In this document: in pieces, positions 1 through 8,290 of the stretch | How the letters are laid out: every line of letters begins with the position of its first letter | Numbering within the stretch: the stretch's first letter is position 1 | DNA from: Sulfurovum sp. | Lineage (GTDB): Bacteria > Campylobacterota > Campylobacteria > Campylobacterales > Sulfurovaceae | Assembly: GCA_027046415.1 (NCBI GenBank) | Contig: JALTYW010000245.1 | Location: forward strand, 1-8,296 | Length of the DNA stretch: 8,296 bases | Direction of reading: 5' to 3' | Notes under the pieces: generated by a model | Told to the model about the DNA's origin: nothing | Database searches by the model: none | What the model saw: only the letters and a program-made list of their open reading frames with translations | Program-made: the position numbers and the translations under genes

Positions 1-135
1 GTAGTATGCGACGATCATGTCATAGTTTGAAGGCAACTGTCTTCTGTCGCTTTTTTTGCATACTTTCGGTGCTGCCTGAAGTACCGTGCCCAGTAGAAAA
101 GAGAGTATAAGAATACTAAAATATTTTTTTGACAC
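1..135 (-). CDS. Exported protein of unknown function, N-terminal part only
   Basis: A GTG-started frame reads leftward for 45 codons to the window edge without a stop. It begins (M)SKKYFSILILSFLLGTVLQA followed by APKVCKKSDRR, a textbook Sec signal peptide: two lysines, a 14-residue hydrophobic core and a signal peptidase I site near LQA-AP. There is no lipobox cysteine at the cleavage site. An AAAAGGA ribosome binding site lies 5 bases upstream of the GTG, and an extended -10 promoter lies about 30 bases further up. An ATG two bases upstream, in another frame, opens a short ORF that stops at about position 15, but it lacks a signal peptide and I treat it as a shadow. The mature part visible here is too short to assign to a family. 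It is divergent from the NamZ gene, so a periplasmic role near it is possible but unproven. Confidence 0.7.
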   Translation of the reverse strand, partial: MSKKYFSILILSFLLGTVLQAAPKVCKKSDRRQLPSNYDMIVAYY

Positions 136-164
136 ATAGGTCCTTTTTGTTGTGTGATGGAAAG

Positions 165-173
165 ATTATAACA
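165..173 (-). promoter_or_regulatory. Extended -10 promoter for the leftward secreted-protein gene
   Basis: Read on the minus strand this is TGTTATAAT, a perfect TGnTATAAT extended -10 box. No good TTGACA-like -35 box lies upstream, which is normal for sigma-70 promoters in Campylobacterota. The predicted transcript start lies about 20 bases before the AAAAGGA ribosome binding site of the GTG-started gene. Confidence 0.55.
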
Positions 174-192
174 TGTGGCATGTGCATCTTGT

Positions 193-211
193 GTAGAATC
201 TGTGGTAGAAT
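193..211 (+). promoter_or_regulatory. Possible promoter of the NamZ gene (two TAGAAT boxes)
   Basis: GTAGAAT occurs twice, at 193-199 and 205-211, exactly 12 bases apart. The second copy reads TGGTAGAAT, an extended -10 pattern, but would leave a leader of only about 14 bases. The first would leave about 26 bases. No clear -35 box is visible. The call rests on position between two divergent genes and on box similarity only. Confidence 0.35.
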
Positions 212-231
212 AGTAAAAAAAGGAAAAGTGT

Positions 232-1404
232 GTGAAGCAGATATGCCGATGGAAAAGTATTTTCATCCTGCTGCTTTCCATGGCAACGGCAGAAGAGGCG
301 GTTGTGCCGGCGGCAGCAAGAACGGCACTCTACCTGCCGCTGCTTTCACAGAAACGTGTAGCACTTGTTGTCAACTATACATCGATGGTTGGAAAGCGGC
401 ACCTTGTCGACCTGCTACAGGAACACGGTATCAAGGTCGTTAAGATTTTTGCCCCGGAGCATGGGTTTGCCGGACGCGCCGATGCGGGAGCATCGCTTCA
501 AAACGGATATGATGTCAAAAGAAAACTGCCGGTGATTTCCTTGTATGGAAAGAGAAAAAAGCCGACATTAAATGATCTGAAAGATGTCGATGTGATCCTG
601 TTTGACATTCAGGATGTCGGGGTACGCTGTTACACCTATCTGTCAACACTGCACTATGTTATGGAGGCAACAGCAGAGGCAGACATACCGATGATAGTGC
701 TTGACCGTCCCAATCCTAATGGCTATTATGTGGATGGTCCTGTACTAAAACGCCAGTTTCGTTCGTTTGTAGGGGTTGACCCGGTTCCGCTTGTGTATGG
801 CATGACCATTGGGGAGTATGCCCTGATGATCAATGCAGAAGGGTGGCTTCAAAACGGGGTAAAAACCGATCTGCATGTGATACCGCTTCTGGGGTACAGA
901 CATGACCGCCCTTATGTCCTCCCTGTTAAGCCCTCTCCAAATCTCCCCAATGCAAGAGCGGTTGCACTCTATCCCTCTTTGGTGCTGATGGAGGGTACAG
1001 CTTTCTCTCTTGGTCGGGGAACTCTCTTCCCTTTTGAATGTTACGGAGCACCGCACTATAGGAAAAAAACGTTCTGTTTCACTCCGCATGCGATGCCGGG
1101 TGCAAAACATCCGAAATATCAAAACAGGTGCTGTTACGGTGCCGATCTGCGTCATCTGGATATGACTTCACTGCGTAGCAAAAAAAAGGTGCTGCTGCAC
1201 TATTTGAAAGATGCCTATGCCCATTACAGTGATAAACGGCACTTCTTTCTTCACGGCGGAACGTTTTTTGACAAACTTGCCGGCAGCGACCATCTGCGAA
1301 AACAGCTTGAGGCGGGCTGGAGTGAGGCGCAGATACGCAAGAGTTGGGAAGCAGATTTGGAGAAATTTAAGAGGATCAGAGAGAAGTATTTGCTTTATCC
1401 GTAG
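232..1404 (+). CDS. namZ: Exo-beta-N-acetylmuramidase NamZ (DUF1343, GH171 family)
   Basis: 390 residues, GTG start, with AGGA 7 bases upstream. Residues 1-20 form a signal peptide (KQICRWKSIFILLLSMATA), so the enzyme is exported to the periplasm. The family's conserved motifs appear in order: FAPEHGFAGRADAG (73-86), FDIQDVGVRCYTY (124-136), VLDRPNPNG (156-164), GPVL (169-172), FVGVDPVPLVYGMTIGEYA (179-197), SPNLPN (235-240) and EGTAFSLGRGTLFPFE (254-269). Glutamate 76 of the EHG motif is the candidate catalytic residue. Characterised NamZ proteins remove terminal MurNAc from the non-reducing end of peptidoglycan fragments, and in Bacillus subtilis the gene sits with nagZ and amiE for wall recycling. 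Here the neighbour is a convergent GH20 hexosaminidase gene, which could remove the alternating GlcNAc. The protein is full length with no missing motif. Family assignment is firm; the exact substrate is inferred. Confidence 0.9.
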   Translation: MKQICRWKSIFILLLSMATAEEAVVPAAARTALYLPLLSQKRVALVVNYTSMVGKRHLVDLLQEHGIKVVKIFAPEHGFAGRADAGASLQNGYDVKRKLPVISLYGKRKKPTLNDLKDVDVILFDIQDVGVRCYTYLSTLHYVMEATAEADIPMIVLDRPNPNGYYVDGPVLKRQFRSFVGVDPVPLVYGMTIGEYALMINAEGWLQNGVKTDLHVIPLLGYRHDRPYVLPVKPSPNLPNARAVALYPSLVLMEGTAFSLGRGTLFPFECYGAPHYRKKTFCFTPHAMPGAKHPKYQNRCCYGADLRHLDMTSLRSKKKVLLHYLKDAYAHYSDKRHFFLHGGTFFDKLAGSDHLRKQLEAGWSEAQIRKSWEADLEKFKRIREKYLLYP

Positions 1405-1416
1405 TGTGTGGTGATT

Positions 1417-1447
1417 GGTCTCCTCTTGGAATCGGAGATTTTAATTT
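1417..1447 (+). terminator. Weak hairpin plus T-rich tail after the NamZ gene
   Basis: TCTCC (1419-1423) pairs with GGAGA (1434-1438), extendable by two G-T wobbles, with a 10-base loop. TTTTAATTT follows at 1439-1447. It lies 15 bases past the NamZ stop and runs into the end of the convergent hexosaminidase gene. The stem is short and there is no matching T-run for the opposite direction, so this is a tentative one-way terminator. Confidence 0.3.
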
Positions 1448-3030
1448 ACTGGCCGATAATGCACATGTTGTACTTTGAGTCTAGGCAGTGCAAATTGCTG
1501 CACTCTCTTTTTGAAGCTGTGCCATTGGCGATGTTCAGGAGCGCTCCATGCAATTTCGCAGAGGGCAAGTGCTCTTGGCCATGCAAAGTAGTCTGCAATA
1601 TGTTCGTCAAGCAGTGTCTCAGACCACAGACACGCCTCTACCCCTTTTAGACAGCATGTGCGTTTGGGACGGAAACTGTAGACCTTTTTTAAAGAAACAG
1701 GTGTCGACCACTTCTGTCCGGGTTCGCCTTTGGCACGTTTGTATTGTTGGTCGAAGTAGAGGTACTGTACCGGAGCCATGATGGTATTACGGTGTTTTTC
1801 TATGGCTCTGTAGCCTGCCTTTGGACTTTTCCATGCCATGACCATATCTTCATTGCGCAGCTTAGGGCTGCCTTGAAGCACCTCTTGCCATGCGACCATC
1901 TTTTTGCCGTGCTTTTTCAAAATGGCATCCACTCTTGTAAAGAAGTAGTTCTGTACATCACGCCTGCTTTTGAGATGGTGTTTTTGCATCAGTTTTTTGA
2001 CTGCAGGTGAGCGGTTCCATGCACCTTTTGGTACTTCGTCTCCTCCAAGATGGATGTAATCAAAAGGGAAGAGGGCGACTACTTCACTAATGACACCGTC
2101 GAGAAATCTGTATGTGCTTTTAAGTCCGGGATTGAGGGTATTGTTGGCAACTCTCTGTACAGAGCGGTAGCGGCTGGTGTCTTTGGGGTCTGTAAGCAGC
2201 CTTGGGTAGGAGACGAGGGCGGCTTTGGCATGTCCAGGCATATCGATTTCTGGCAGCACCTCGATGCAGCGTGCTTTGGCGTAGGCGACAATGTCACGAA
2301 CCTGTGCCTGGGTGTAGAATCCGCGCTGCACATGATCTTTTGGACCACGCATAGTAGGGAAGGAGGAAAAGGGCAGTTTCGTACCCGGTCCCCGCACCGC
2401 ACCGATCTTTGTCAGCAGCGGGTAGCGTTTGATCTCTATACGCCACCCCTCATCATCGGTCAGGTGCCAGTGAAAGCGGTTGAGTTTGTACTGAGCCATG
2501 CGGTCTATGAACTTTTTGACATAGGCAACATCGAAGAAGTTGCGTGAGACATCAAGCATCATGCCGCGCCAGCGGTAACGGGGTGCATCGATAATCTCTA
2601 TGCCTTCAATACGCCATTTTTTAACGCTGCTTTCACCCCAGATCTGCTTTGGCATCAGTTGCATCAGTGTGATGACTCCGTAAAAAAAGCCGCTGCGGTC
2701 ACGCGCCTGTATGAGAATGCCTTTACTGTCTATGCTCAAACGGTATCCTTCTGCTTTTGTGACTGTTTGGGGTGCGTAATGAAAGTGCAGTGTGCCTACA
2801 ATGGGAGTATCTATTTGCTTTAGCCTGTAGTCTGAAGCGTTCTGCAAATGGTCTTGGAGGTAGGTAACGGCAGTTTTGGCAAGTGGGGTATCTGTGTAGA
2901 AACGGGTATGTGAATCGAGTGTAAAAGCATTACTGTTTTTGATACTCTGAAGCGGTTTTGGGATGATCTGCCCAGAGGCAAAGAGGAGTGAGAAACACAG
3001 AAGCAGAAGAGCAGTCAGTCTCATTTTCAT
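1441..3030 (-). CDS. Exported GH20 beta-N-acetylhexosaminidase
   Basis: 529 residues. Residues 1-20 are a signal peptide (MKMRLTALLLLCFSLLFASG) without lipobox, placing the enzyme in the periplasm or outside. An N-terminal GH20b-type alpha/beta domain (about 22-145) is followed by the GH20 barrel (about 150-500). Barrel motifs: RYRWRGMMLDVSRNF (151-165), FHWHLTDDEGWR (186-197), EIDMPGH (261-267), the catalytic pair HLGGDE with D331 and E332, and ACLWSE (466-471). The family uses substrate-assisted catalysis to release terminal beta-GlcNAc or GalNAc. All key residues are present and the length is normal. The start overlaps the stop of the upstream kinase-like gene in ATGA, implying translational coupling. 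An in-frame ATG two codons later is an equally good start, since neither has a clear Shine-Dalgarno. The convergent NamZ gene suggests a shared glycan substrate, possibly peptidoglycan or chitin-like oligosaccharides. Confidence 0.92.
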   Translation of the reverse strand: MKMRLTALLLLCFSLLFASGQIIPKPLQSIKNSNAFTLDSHTRFYTDTPLAKTAVTYLQDHLQNASDYRLKQIDTPIVGTLHFHYAPQTVTKAEGYRLSIDSKGILIQARDRSGFFYGVITLMQLMPKQIWGESSVKKWRIEGIEIIDAPRYRWRGMMLDVSRNFFDVAYVKKFIDRMAQYKLNRFHWHLTDDEGWRIEIKRYPLLTKIGAVRGPGTKLPFSSFPTMRGPKDHVQRGFYTQAQVRDIVAYAKARCIEVLPEIDMPGHAKAALVSYPRLLTDPKDTSRYRSVQRVANNTLNPGLKSTYRFLDGVISEVVALFPFDYIHLGGDEVPKGAWNRSPAVKKLMQKHHLKSRRDVQNYFFTRVDAILKKHGKKMVAWQEVLQGSPKLRNEDMVMAWKSPKAGYRAIEKHRNTIMAPVQYLYFDQQYKRAKGEPGQKWSTPVSLKKVYSFRPKRTCCLKGVEACLWSETLLDEHIADYFAWPRALALCEIAWSAPEHRQWHSFKKRVQQFALPRLKVQHVHYRPVN

Positions 3031-3710
3031 TTACCGGTTACGATACGGACATTGCCTGCCTGGCGTATTTTCAGATGTCTTCCCTTGACGGTGACAATAT
3101 CACCGTCGAGTTCGAGCATATTGTAATCGTTGTCAAGGTCAAGGTCAAGTGCCTTTACTTCACCGTAAAAACTGCCGAATTTTCTGATAAAACGCAACGG
3201 GGTGAAGATGAAAAAGCGTGTGGAGCTCATCAGCATAAAAGGGGTTATGATGAGGTGTACCGGAAGCAGGAAGAGTACGGCAAGCATGTATTTGGCCATA
3301 CCGTGTCTGAGCCATCCAAACCGCAGTGTCTCGGAGAGGAAAATGTGCTGTAGGTCACCCATGTTGCCTGCTGAAAAGAGAAAGAGCTCGTCGTTGAGTT
3401 TGAAGATATGGTGTTTTTGTGTAGCAGGTGTGCTGCCCTCAGCCAGCATATCGAGTACGCTGTTGATAGGAGGTGCTTTGTGGACCCTTGCAACTACATT
3501 GAAAGAGCCTGTGGGGTTGAGGATGAAGACCGGCTGATTCTGAAGTGTATGGAGTTGTTTGAGCACACGCCGTATGGTACCGTCGCCACCATTGATGATC
3601 ACATAGTCATACTGTTCGATATCATGATGTGATGCAAGGGATGATGTCTCGATGGAAGTGATATCAAGCCTTGTGTGGCTAATGTTTTGTCCGATTGAGA
3701 GCAGTTTCAT
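3027..3710 (-). CDS. Short diacylglycerol-kinase-like protein (DAGK/YegS superfamily)
   Basis: 227 residues, ATG start, AAGG 6 bases upstream. GGDGT at 41-45 is the nucleotide-binding loop of the diacylglycerol/sphingosine kinase fold. NPTGSFNVVARV (65-76) corresponds to the second conserved motif, usually P-x-GT-x-ND, and SAGNMGD (113-119) to the third. LDGD (201-204) near the C terminus matches the DGE strand of YegS-like proteins. The family phosphorylates a lipid hydroxyl with ATP on the inner face of the membrane. Usual members are about 300 residues and start with an NPxSG strand; here only about 40 residues precede GGDGT and NPxSG is absent. Residues 139-163 form one hydrophobic stretch (AKYMLAVLFLLPVHLIITPF and following), possibly a membrane anchor. 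It is the first gene of a two-gene operon with the GH20 gene. Fold assignment is good; activity and lipid substrate are uncertain. Confidence 0.75.
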   Translation of the reverse strand: MKLLSIGQNISHTRLDITSIETSSLASHHDIEQYDYVIINGGDGTIRRVLKQLHTLQNQPVFILNPTGSFNVVARVHKAPPINSVLDMLAEGSTPATQKHHIFKLNDELFLFSAGNMGDLQHIFLSETLRFGWLRHGMAKYMLAVLFLLPVHLIITPFMLMSSTRFFIFTPLRFIRKFGSFYGEVKALDLDLDNDYNMLELDGDIVTVKGRHLKIRQAGNVRIVTGK

Positions 3711-3745
3711 GCGCTACCTTCCACAGTAATATAGTCAGATAGTGT

Positions 3746-3751
3746 ATTATA
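3746..3751 (-). promoter_or_regulatory. -10 box for the kinase-like/GH20 operon
   Basis: Read on the minus strand this is a perfect TATAAT preceded by GGC. A weak -35 candidate, GATACA, lies 17 bases upstream. The predicted start gives a leader of about 30 bases before the ATG at 3710, which carries AAGG at the right spacing. Confidence 0.5.
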
Positions 3752-3782
3752 GCCATGCAAATTGAAAATGTATCAGTTTTTA

Positions 3783-3813
3783 TTGGCATCTTTAAAGCAA
3801 AAGATACTATACT
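3783..3813 (+). promoter_or_regulatory. Promoter of the membrane-protein/regulator operon
   Basis: TTGGCA at 3783-3788 matches the -35 consensus in 5 of 6 positions. A -10 box follows as TACTAT (3805-3810, 16-base spacing) or TATACT (3808-3813, 19-base spacing). Transcription would begin around 3817-3820, inside the longest open frame but before the preferred ATG at 3846. This supports the shorter protein. The -10 overlaps the half-site cluster listed next. Confidence 0.5.
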
Positions 3814-3833
3814 TTGCAATACAAAGTACTTTG
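3810..3833. promoter_or_regulatory. Candidate operator: three ACTTTG/CAAAGT half-sites
   Basis: TACTTTG (3810-3816) and CAAAGTA (3822-3828) form a perfect 7-base inverted repeat with a 5-base spacer. A third half-site, ACTTTG (3828-3833), abuts it, so that 3822-3833 (CAAAGTACTTTG) is itself a perfect 12-base palindrome. The cluster overlaps the -10 box, covers the likely transcript start and ends just before the AAGGAG ribosome binding site. The operon encodes a winged-helix DNA-binding protein, so autoregulation through this site is a natural inference; binding is not shown. A mRNA hairpin role is possible but weaker. Confidence 0.5.
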
Positions 3834-3845
3834 AAAAGGAGTGAT

Positions 3846-4463
3846 ATGCCCGAAGAGAAGCAGGAGGTATTGCAACGTATTGATGATATCAGGCATCATC
3901 TGATAGAAAGACAGGCTTTTTTCCCATACAATTACAAAGCCACATTTGTTTGGAGTCTGATCGCCTTTACACTTACACTTGGCATGGTGCCTATGTATAT
4001 GCACAGCATTCCCATGGCGACTGCTGCAGTTTTTTTACTGATTGTAACAGGTTTTATCGCTGAAGCGGTTATGACAAAGCAGATCAACAAGAGTTACGAT
4101 ATTGAGGAGTGTACGAGACGGCAGCGGTTTGTAACGCAGAGTTTTGTGATGATTGCTCTTTTTCTGATTGTTCTCTCTACAATATTTGCGCTGCATAAGC
4201 TTTATATTCCTATGTTGCTATCATGGCTTTTTGGTATTTCTCTGGGATATTTTGTTGTTGGATTTGTGCTCAATATCAGAGCATTTTCCATACTGATGCG
4301 GATCAATATGCTCACTGCTGTAGTACTCCTGTTTTTTGGATTGTTCTTAGGACATATCACCGGTATTGAGCCGCTTTGTTACCGTCTTGCACAAGCTGCG
4401 CTTATTGCCGGGCTCTCTATAGCACCTGCTGTGATTGCATGGAAACATTTGAGAAAAGCGTAG
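3846..4463 (+). CDS. Six-helix integral membrane protein of unknown function
   Basis: 205 residues from the ATG at 3846. I choose this start because AAAAGGAGTGAT, nearly a full Shine-Dalgarno, precedes it by 4 bases, and because the promoter and half-sites lie just upstream. An in-frame TTG at 3762 or ATG at 3768 would add 26-28 residues but has no good binding site. Residues 1-30 are charged and probably cytoplasmic (PEEKQEVLQRIDDIRHHLIE). About six hydrophobic helices follow: roughly 33-52, 54-74, 98-116, 120-145, 154-172 and 180-198. A charged loop with TKQINKSYDIEECTRRQR (77-94) separates helices 2 and 3. I do not recognise the family. Its 3' end overlaps the regulator gene by 25 bases, so the two are translated together. 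It may sense or modulate the membrane, or bind the regulator, but this is only suggested by the pairing. Confidence 0.75.
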   Translation: MPEEKQEVLQRIDDIRHHLIERQAFFPYNYKATFVWSLIAFTLTLGMVPMYMHSIPMATAAVFLLIVTGFIAEAVMTKQINKSYDIEECTRRQRFVTQSFVMIALFLIVLSTIFALHKLYIPMLLSWLFGISLGYFVVGFVLNIRAFSILMRINMLTAVVLLFFGLFLGHITGIEPLCYRLAQAALIAGLSIAPAVIAWKHLRKA

Positions 4464-4744
4464 GCATGTTCGATCCTCTGTTGCACCAAAATGTCCGTTC
4501 CAAGCTGGTTTCACTGCTTATTGCCAATGAGGGACTCCCTTTTAAAGCATTGAAGGAGATGCTTGATGTGACAGACGGCAATCTCTCTTCGCACCTTAGC
4601 AAGCTTGAGAAAGCAGGATACATTGTTCTTGAAAAGCATTTTGAGGGCAAACGTCCCAAGACAACGGTACAGATAACAGACAAAGGCAAAGAGGCGTTTT
4701 ACAACTACATAGATGCGCTCAAAGCGTTTATCAAGGAGATATAG
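4439..4744 (+). CDS. Small winged-helix transcriptional regulator (HTH_34/MarR-ArsR-like)
   Basis: 101 residues from the ATG at 4439; an in-frame ATG at 4466 would give 92. Neither has a strong Shine-Dalgarno, and translation probably depends on coupling to the membrane-protein gene that it overlaps by 25 bases. FDPLLHQNVRSKLVSLLIAN (11-30) is the first helix region, typical of the PF13601-type winged-helix family. Residues 34-62 are the helix-turn-helix, with recognition helix DGNLSSHLSKLEKAGYI (46-62). Residues 66-82, KHFEGKRPKTTVQITDK, form the basic beta wing, and a final helix (83-101) could mediate dimerisation. No metal-binding cysteine cluster or ligand domain is seen. It sits 38 bases before the RND permease gene, and the half-site cluster at 3810-3833 is its most likely binding site. 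Family confidence is high; the signal is unknown. Confidence 0.85.
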   Translation: METFEKSVGMFDPLLHQNVRSKLVSLLIANEGLPFKALKEMLDVTDGNLSSHLSKLEKAGYIVLEKHFEGKRPKTTVQITDKGKEAFYNYIDALKAFIKEI

Positions 4745-4782
4745 GATGTGTGAGAAAAGTATGAACCATAGGAGAGAAACAG

Positions 4783-7246
<2,464 letters not shown>

Positions 7247-7251
7247 TTTGG

Positions 7252-7360
7252 TATGCTTCCCTTTGGAAAGCTTTAAGTTACTATAGGGTGTTGCCCCCCT
7301 GACAACACCGTTTGCTCTTGTTCCCATGCTCCCGCGCGGGAAGCATAGGAACTGAGCAAA
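7252..7360. repeat. Structured intergenic block with REP-like palindrome
   Basis: Three nested signals lie in this block. TATGCTTCCC (7252-7261) is the exact reverse complement of GGGAAGCATA (7338-7347). GGTGTTG (7287-7293) and CAACACC (7303-7309) form a perfect 7-base stem around a C-rich 9-base loop. The third is a long imperfect hairpin at 7311-7360: TTTGCTC pairs with GAGCAAA, GTTCC with GGAAC, ATGCT with AGCAT and CCC with GGG, broken only by small bulges. No coding frame here has a believable start. It resembles a dispersed palindromic (REP/MITE-like) unit, but copy number cannot be judged from one window. Confidence 0.6.
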
Positions 7361-7384
7361 GCCATAAGATTTGATAAAAAGAGG

Positions 7385-7414
7385 TTGGCTTTTTTTGCGA
7401 AAAGCTTTTATGAT
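7385..7414 (+). promoter_or_regulatory. Promoter of the LolA-like gene
   Basis: TTGGCT (7385-7390) and TATGAT (7409-7414) are separated by 18 bases and match the sigma-70 boxes in 4 and 5 of 6 positions. The start would lie near 7421, about 20 bases before the ATG and just upstream of the AAAGGAAGAG ribosome binding site. It lets the LolA-like gene be expressed apart from the permease. Confidence 0.45.
7388..7409 (+). terminator. Possible terminator between the permease and LolA-like genes
   Basis: GCTTTT (7388-7393) pairs with AAAAGC (7400-7405) around a 6-base loop, followed by TTTT. An alternative stem pairs AAAGCC (7358-7363) with GGCTTT (7387-7392), leading into the T-run at 7393-7396. 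Both are AU-rich and weak. The element overlaps the -35 side of the next promoter, so read-through is plausible. Confidence 0.35.
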
Positions 7415-7441
7415 ATGCACAACTAAGTAAAGGAAGAGATA

Positions 7442-8236
7442 ATGAAAAAAACGATTTTGACAACGATGGCGGCACTTATGTTAACAGGTGTGGCAGTACA
7501 TGCGGATGATCCTAAAGCACGTGCGATCATGGAGAAAGTCGATGCACGTGATGATGGCAAAACTATAGAACAGGATATGTATATGATTCTGATCGACAAA
7601 AACGGCAAAAAGCGTATTCGAGATATCAAATCCTATAGTAAGGATTTCGGTCCGGACGAGTACCGTATACTCTTCTTCAAGTCTCCTGCAGATGTCAAAA
7701 ACACAGCCTTTCTGACCTACGATTATGATGACCCGAACAAAGATGATGACCAGTGGCTCTATCTGCCTGCACTCAAAAAGGTCAAGCGTATTCCAAGTGC
7801 TGATAAGAGCGGGAGTTTTATGGGATCGGATTTCAGCTATTTTGATATGACCGACCGCGATCTTGAGGATTATGATTTCAAACTTCTCAAAGAGACAAAA
7901 GTACGAGGCAAAGATGCATGGGTGATTGAGGCGACACCGAGAAACAGCAAAGTGATCAAAGAGTCAGGTTATCTCAAAAGTATAGGTATTGTCCGTAAAG
8001 ACAACTATGTTGTGGTACGTTCCATCGGGTTTATGAAACATGGCAAGAAAAAGTATCTTGACATCAGAAAACTGCATAAACAAAACGATATCTGGGTACC
8101 TGACGAGATGACCATGACGACCAAGAAAGGCAAGCAGACACTACACAAAACGATCCTGAAGTTCAGCCATATCAAGGTCAACAAGTCGCTTAGTGATGAT
8201 CTCTTTACAACCAGACGGTTGGAGAAGGGAATCTGA
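7442..8236 (+). CDS. LolA-like periplasmic protein (PF17131 / COG2834 type)
   Basis: 264 residues, ATG with AAGGAAGAG about 4 bases upstream. Residues 1-21 are a Sec signal peptide cleaved at AVHA-DD; there is no lipobox. The mature protein carries the hallmarks of the outer-membrane-lipoprotein-sorting-like family: an early beta-strand region (42-82, ending in FFKSPADVKNTAFL), DQWLYLPALKKVKRIP (103-118), the loop SADKSGSFMGSDFSYFDM (119-136), and later strands of the open half-barrel (151-245). LolA folds shield acyl chains in a hydrophobic cavity and carry them through the periplasm. PF17131-type members are often encoded beside MMPL/RND permeases and an outer membrane beta-barrel protein (from memory), and here the permease gene is upstream. 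I infer it takes cargo from, or gives it to, that permease. It is not the housekeeping LolA, which is shorter. A following gene starts 54 bases after its stop. Confidence 0.85.
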   Translation: MKKTILTTMAALMLTGVAVHADDPKARAIMEKVDARDDGKTIEQDMYMILIDKNGKKRIRDIKSYSKDFGPDEYRILFFKSPADVKNTAFLTYDYDDPNKDDDQWLYLPALKKVKRIPSADKSGSFMGSDFSYFDMTDRDLEDYDFKLLKETKVRGKDAWVIEATPRNSKVIKESGYLKSIGIVRKDNYVVVRSIGFMKHGKKKYLDIRKLHKQNDIWVPDEMTMTTKKGKQTLHKTILKFSHIKVNKSLSDDLFTTRRLEKGI

Positions 8237-8237
8237 A

Positions 8238-8265
8238 GAATTAGAAATTAGAAATTAAAAATTAA
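8238..8265. repeat. Second 7-base tandem repeat, after the LolA-like stop
   Basis: Four units fit RAATTAR: GAATTAG (8238-8244), AAATTAG (8245-8251), AAATTAA (8252-8258) and AAATTAA (8259-8265). The array begins one base after the TGA stop and ends 25 bases before the next ATG. Sequence differs from the first array, but unit length, copy number and position at a gene end are the same. Confidence 0.8.
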
Positions 8266-8290
8266 ATTGGATTTACATAAAGGAACGGGT

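Noticed and set aside
15..281. 88-residue minus-strand ORF beginning upstream of the divergent promoters
   Set aside because: It spans the intergenic region and the NamZ signal-peptide region, and has no family features. The two-base-shifted GTG frame explains the left end better.
745..1155. 136-residue minus-strand ORF inside the NamZ gene
   Set aside because: It lies opposite highly conserved NamZ motifs and has no coding features of its own.
2050..2547. 165-residue plus-strand ORF inside the GH20 gene
   Set aside because: It is antisense to intact GH20 catalytic motifs, with no domain pattern, so it is a frame shadow.
2988..3353. 121-residue plus-strand ORF over the GH20/kinase junction
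   Set aside because: It is antisense to the kinase-like gene, whose LDGD region and ATGA junction are well supported; its composition is unlike a real protein.
3762..3845. N-terminal extension of the six-helix membrane protein from TTG 3762 or ATG 3768
   Set aside because: There is no ribosome binding site, and the region contains the promoter and half-sites. The ATG at 3846 has a near-perfect Shine-Dalgarno.
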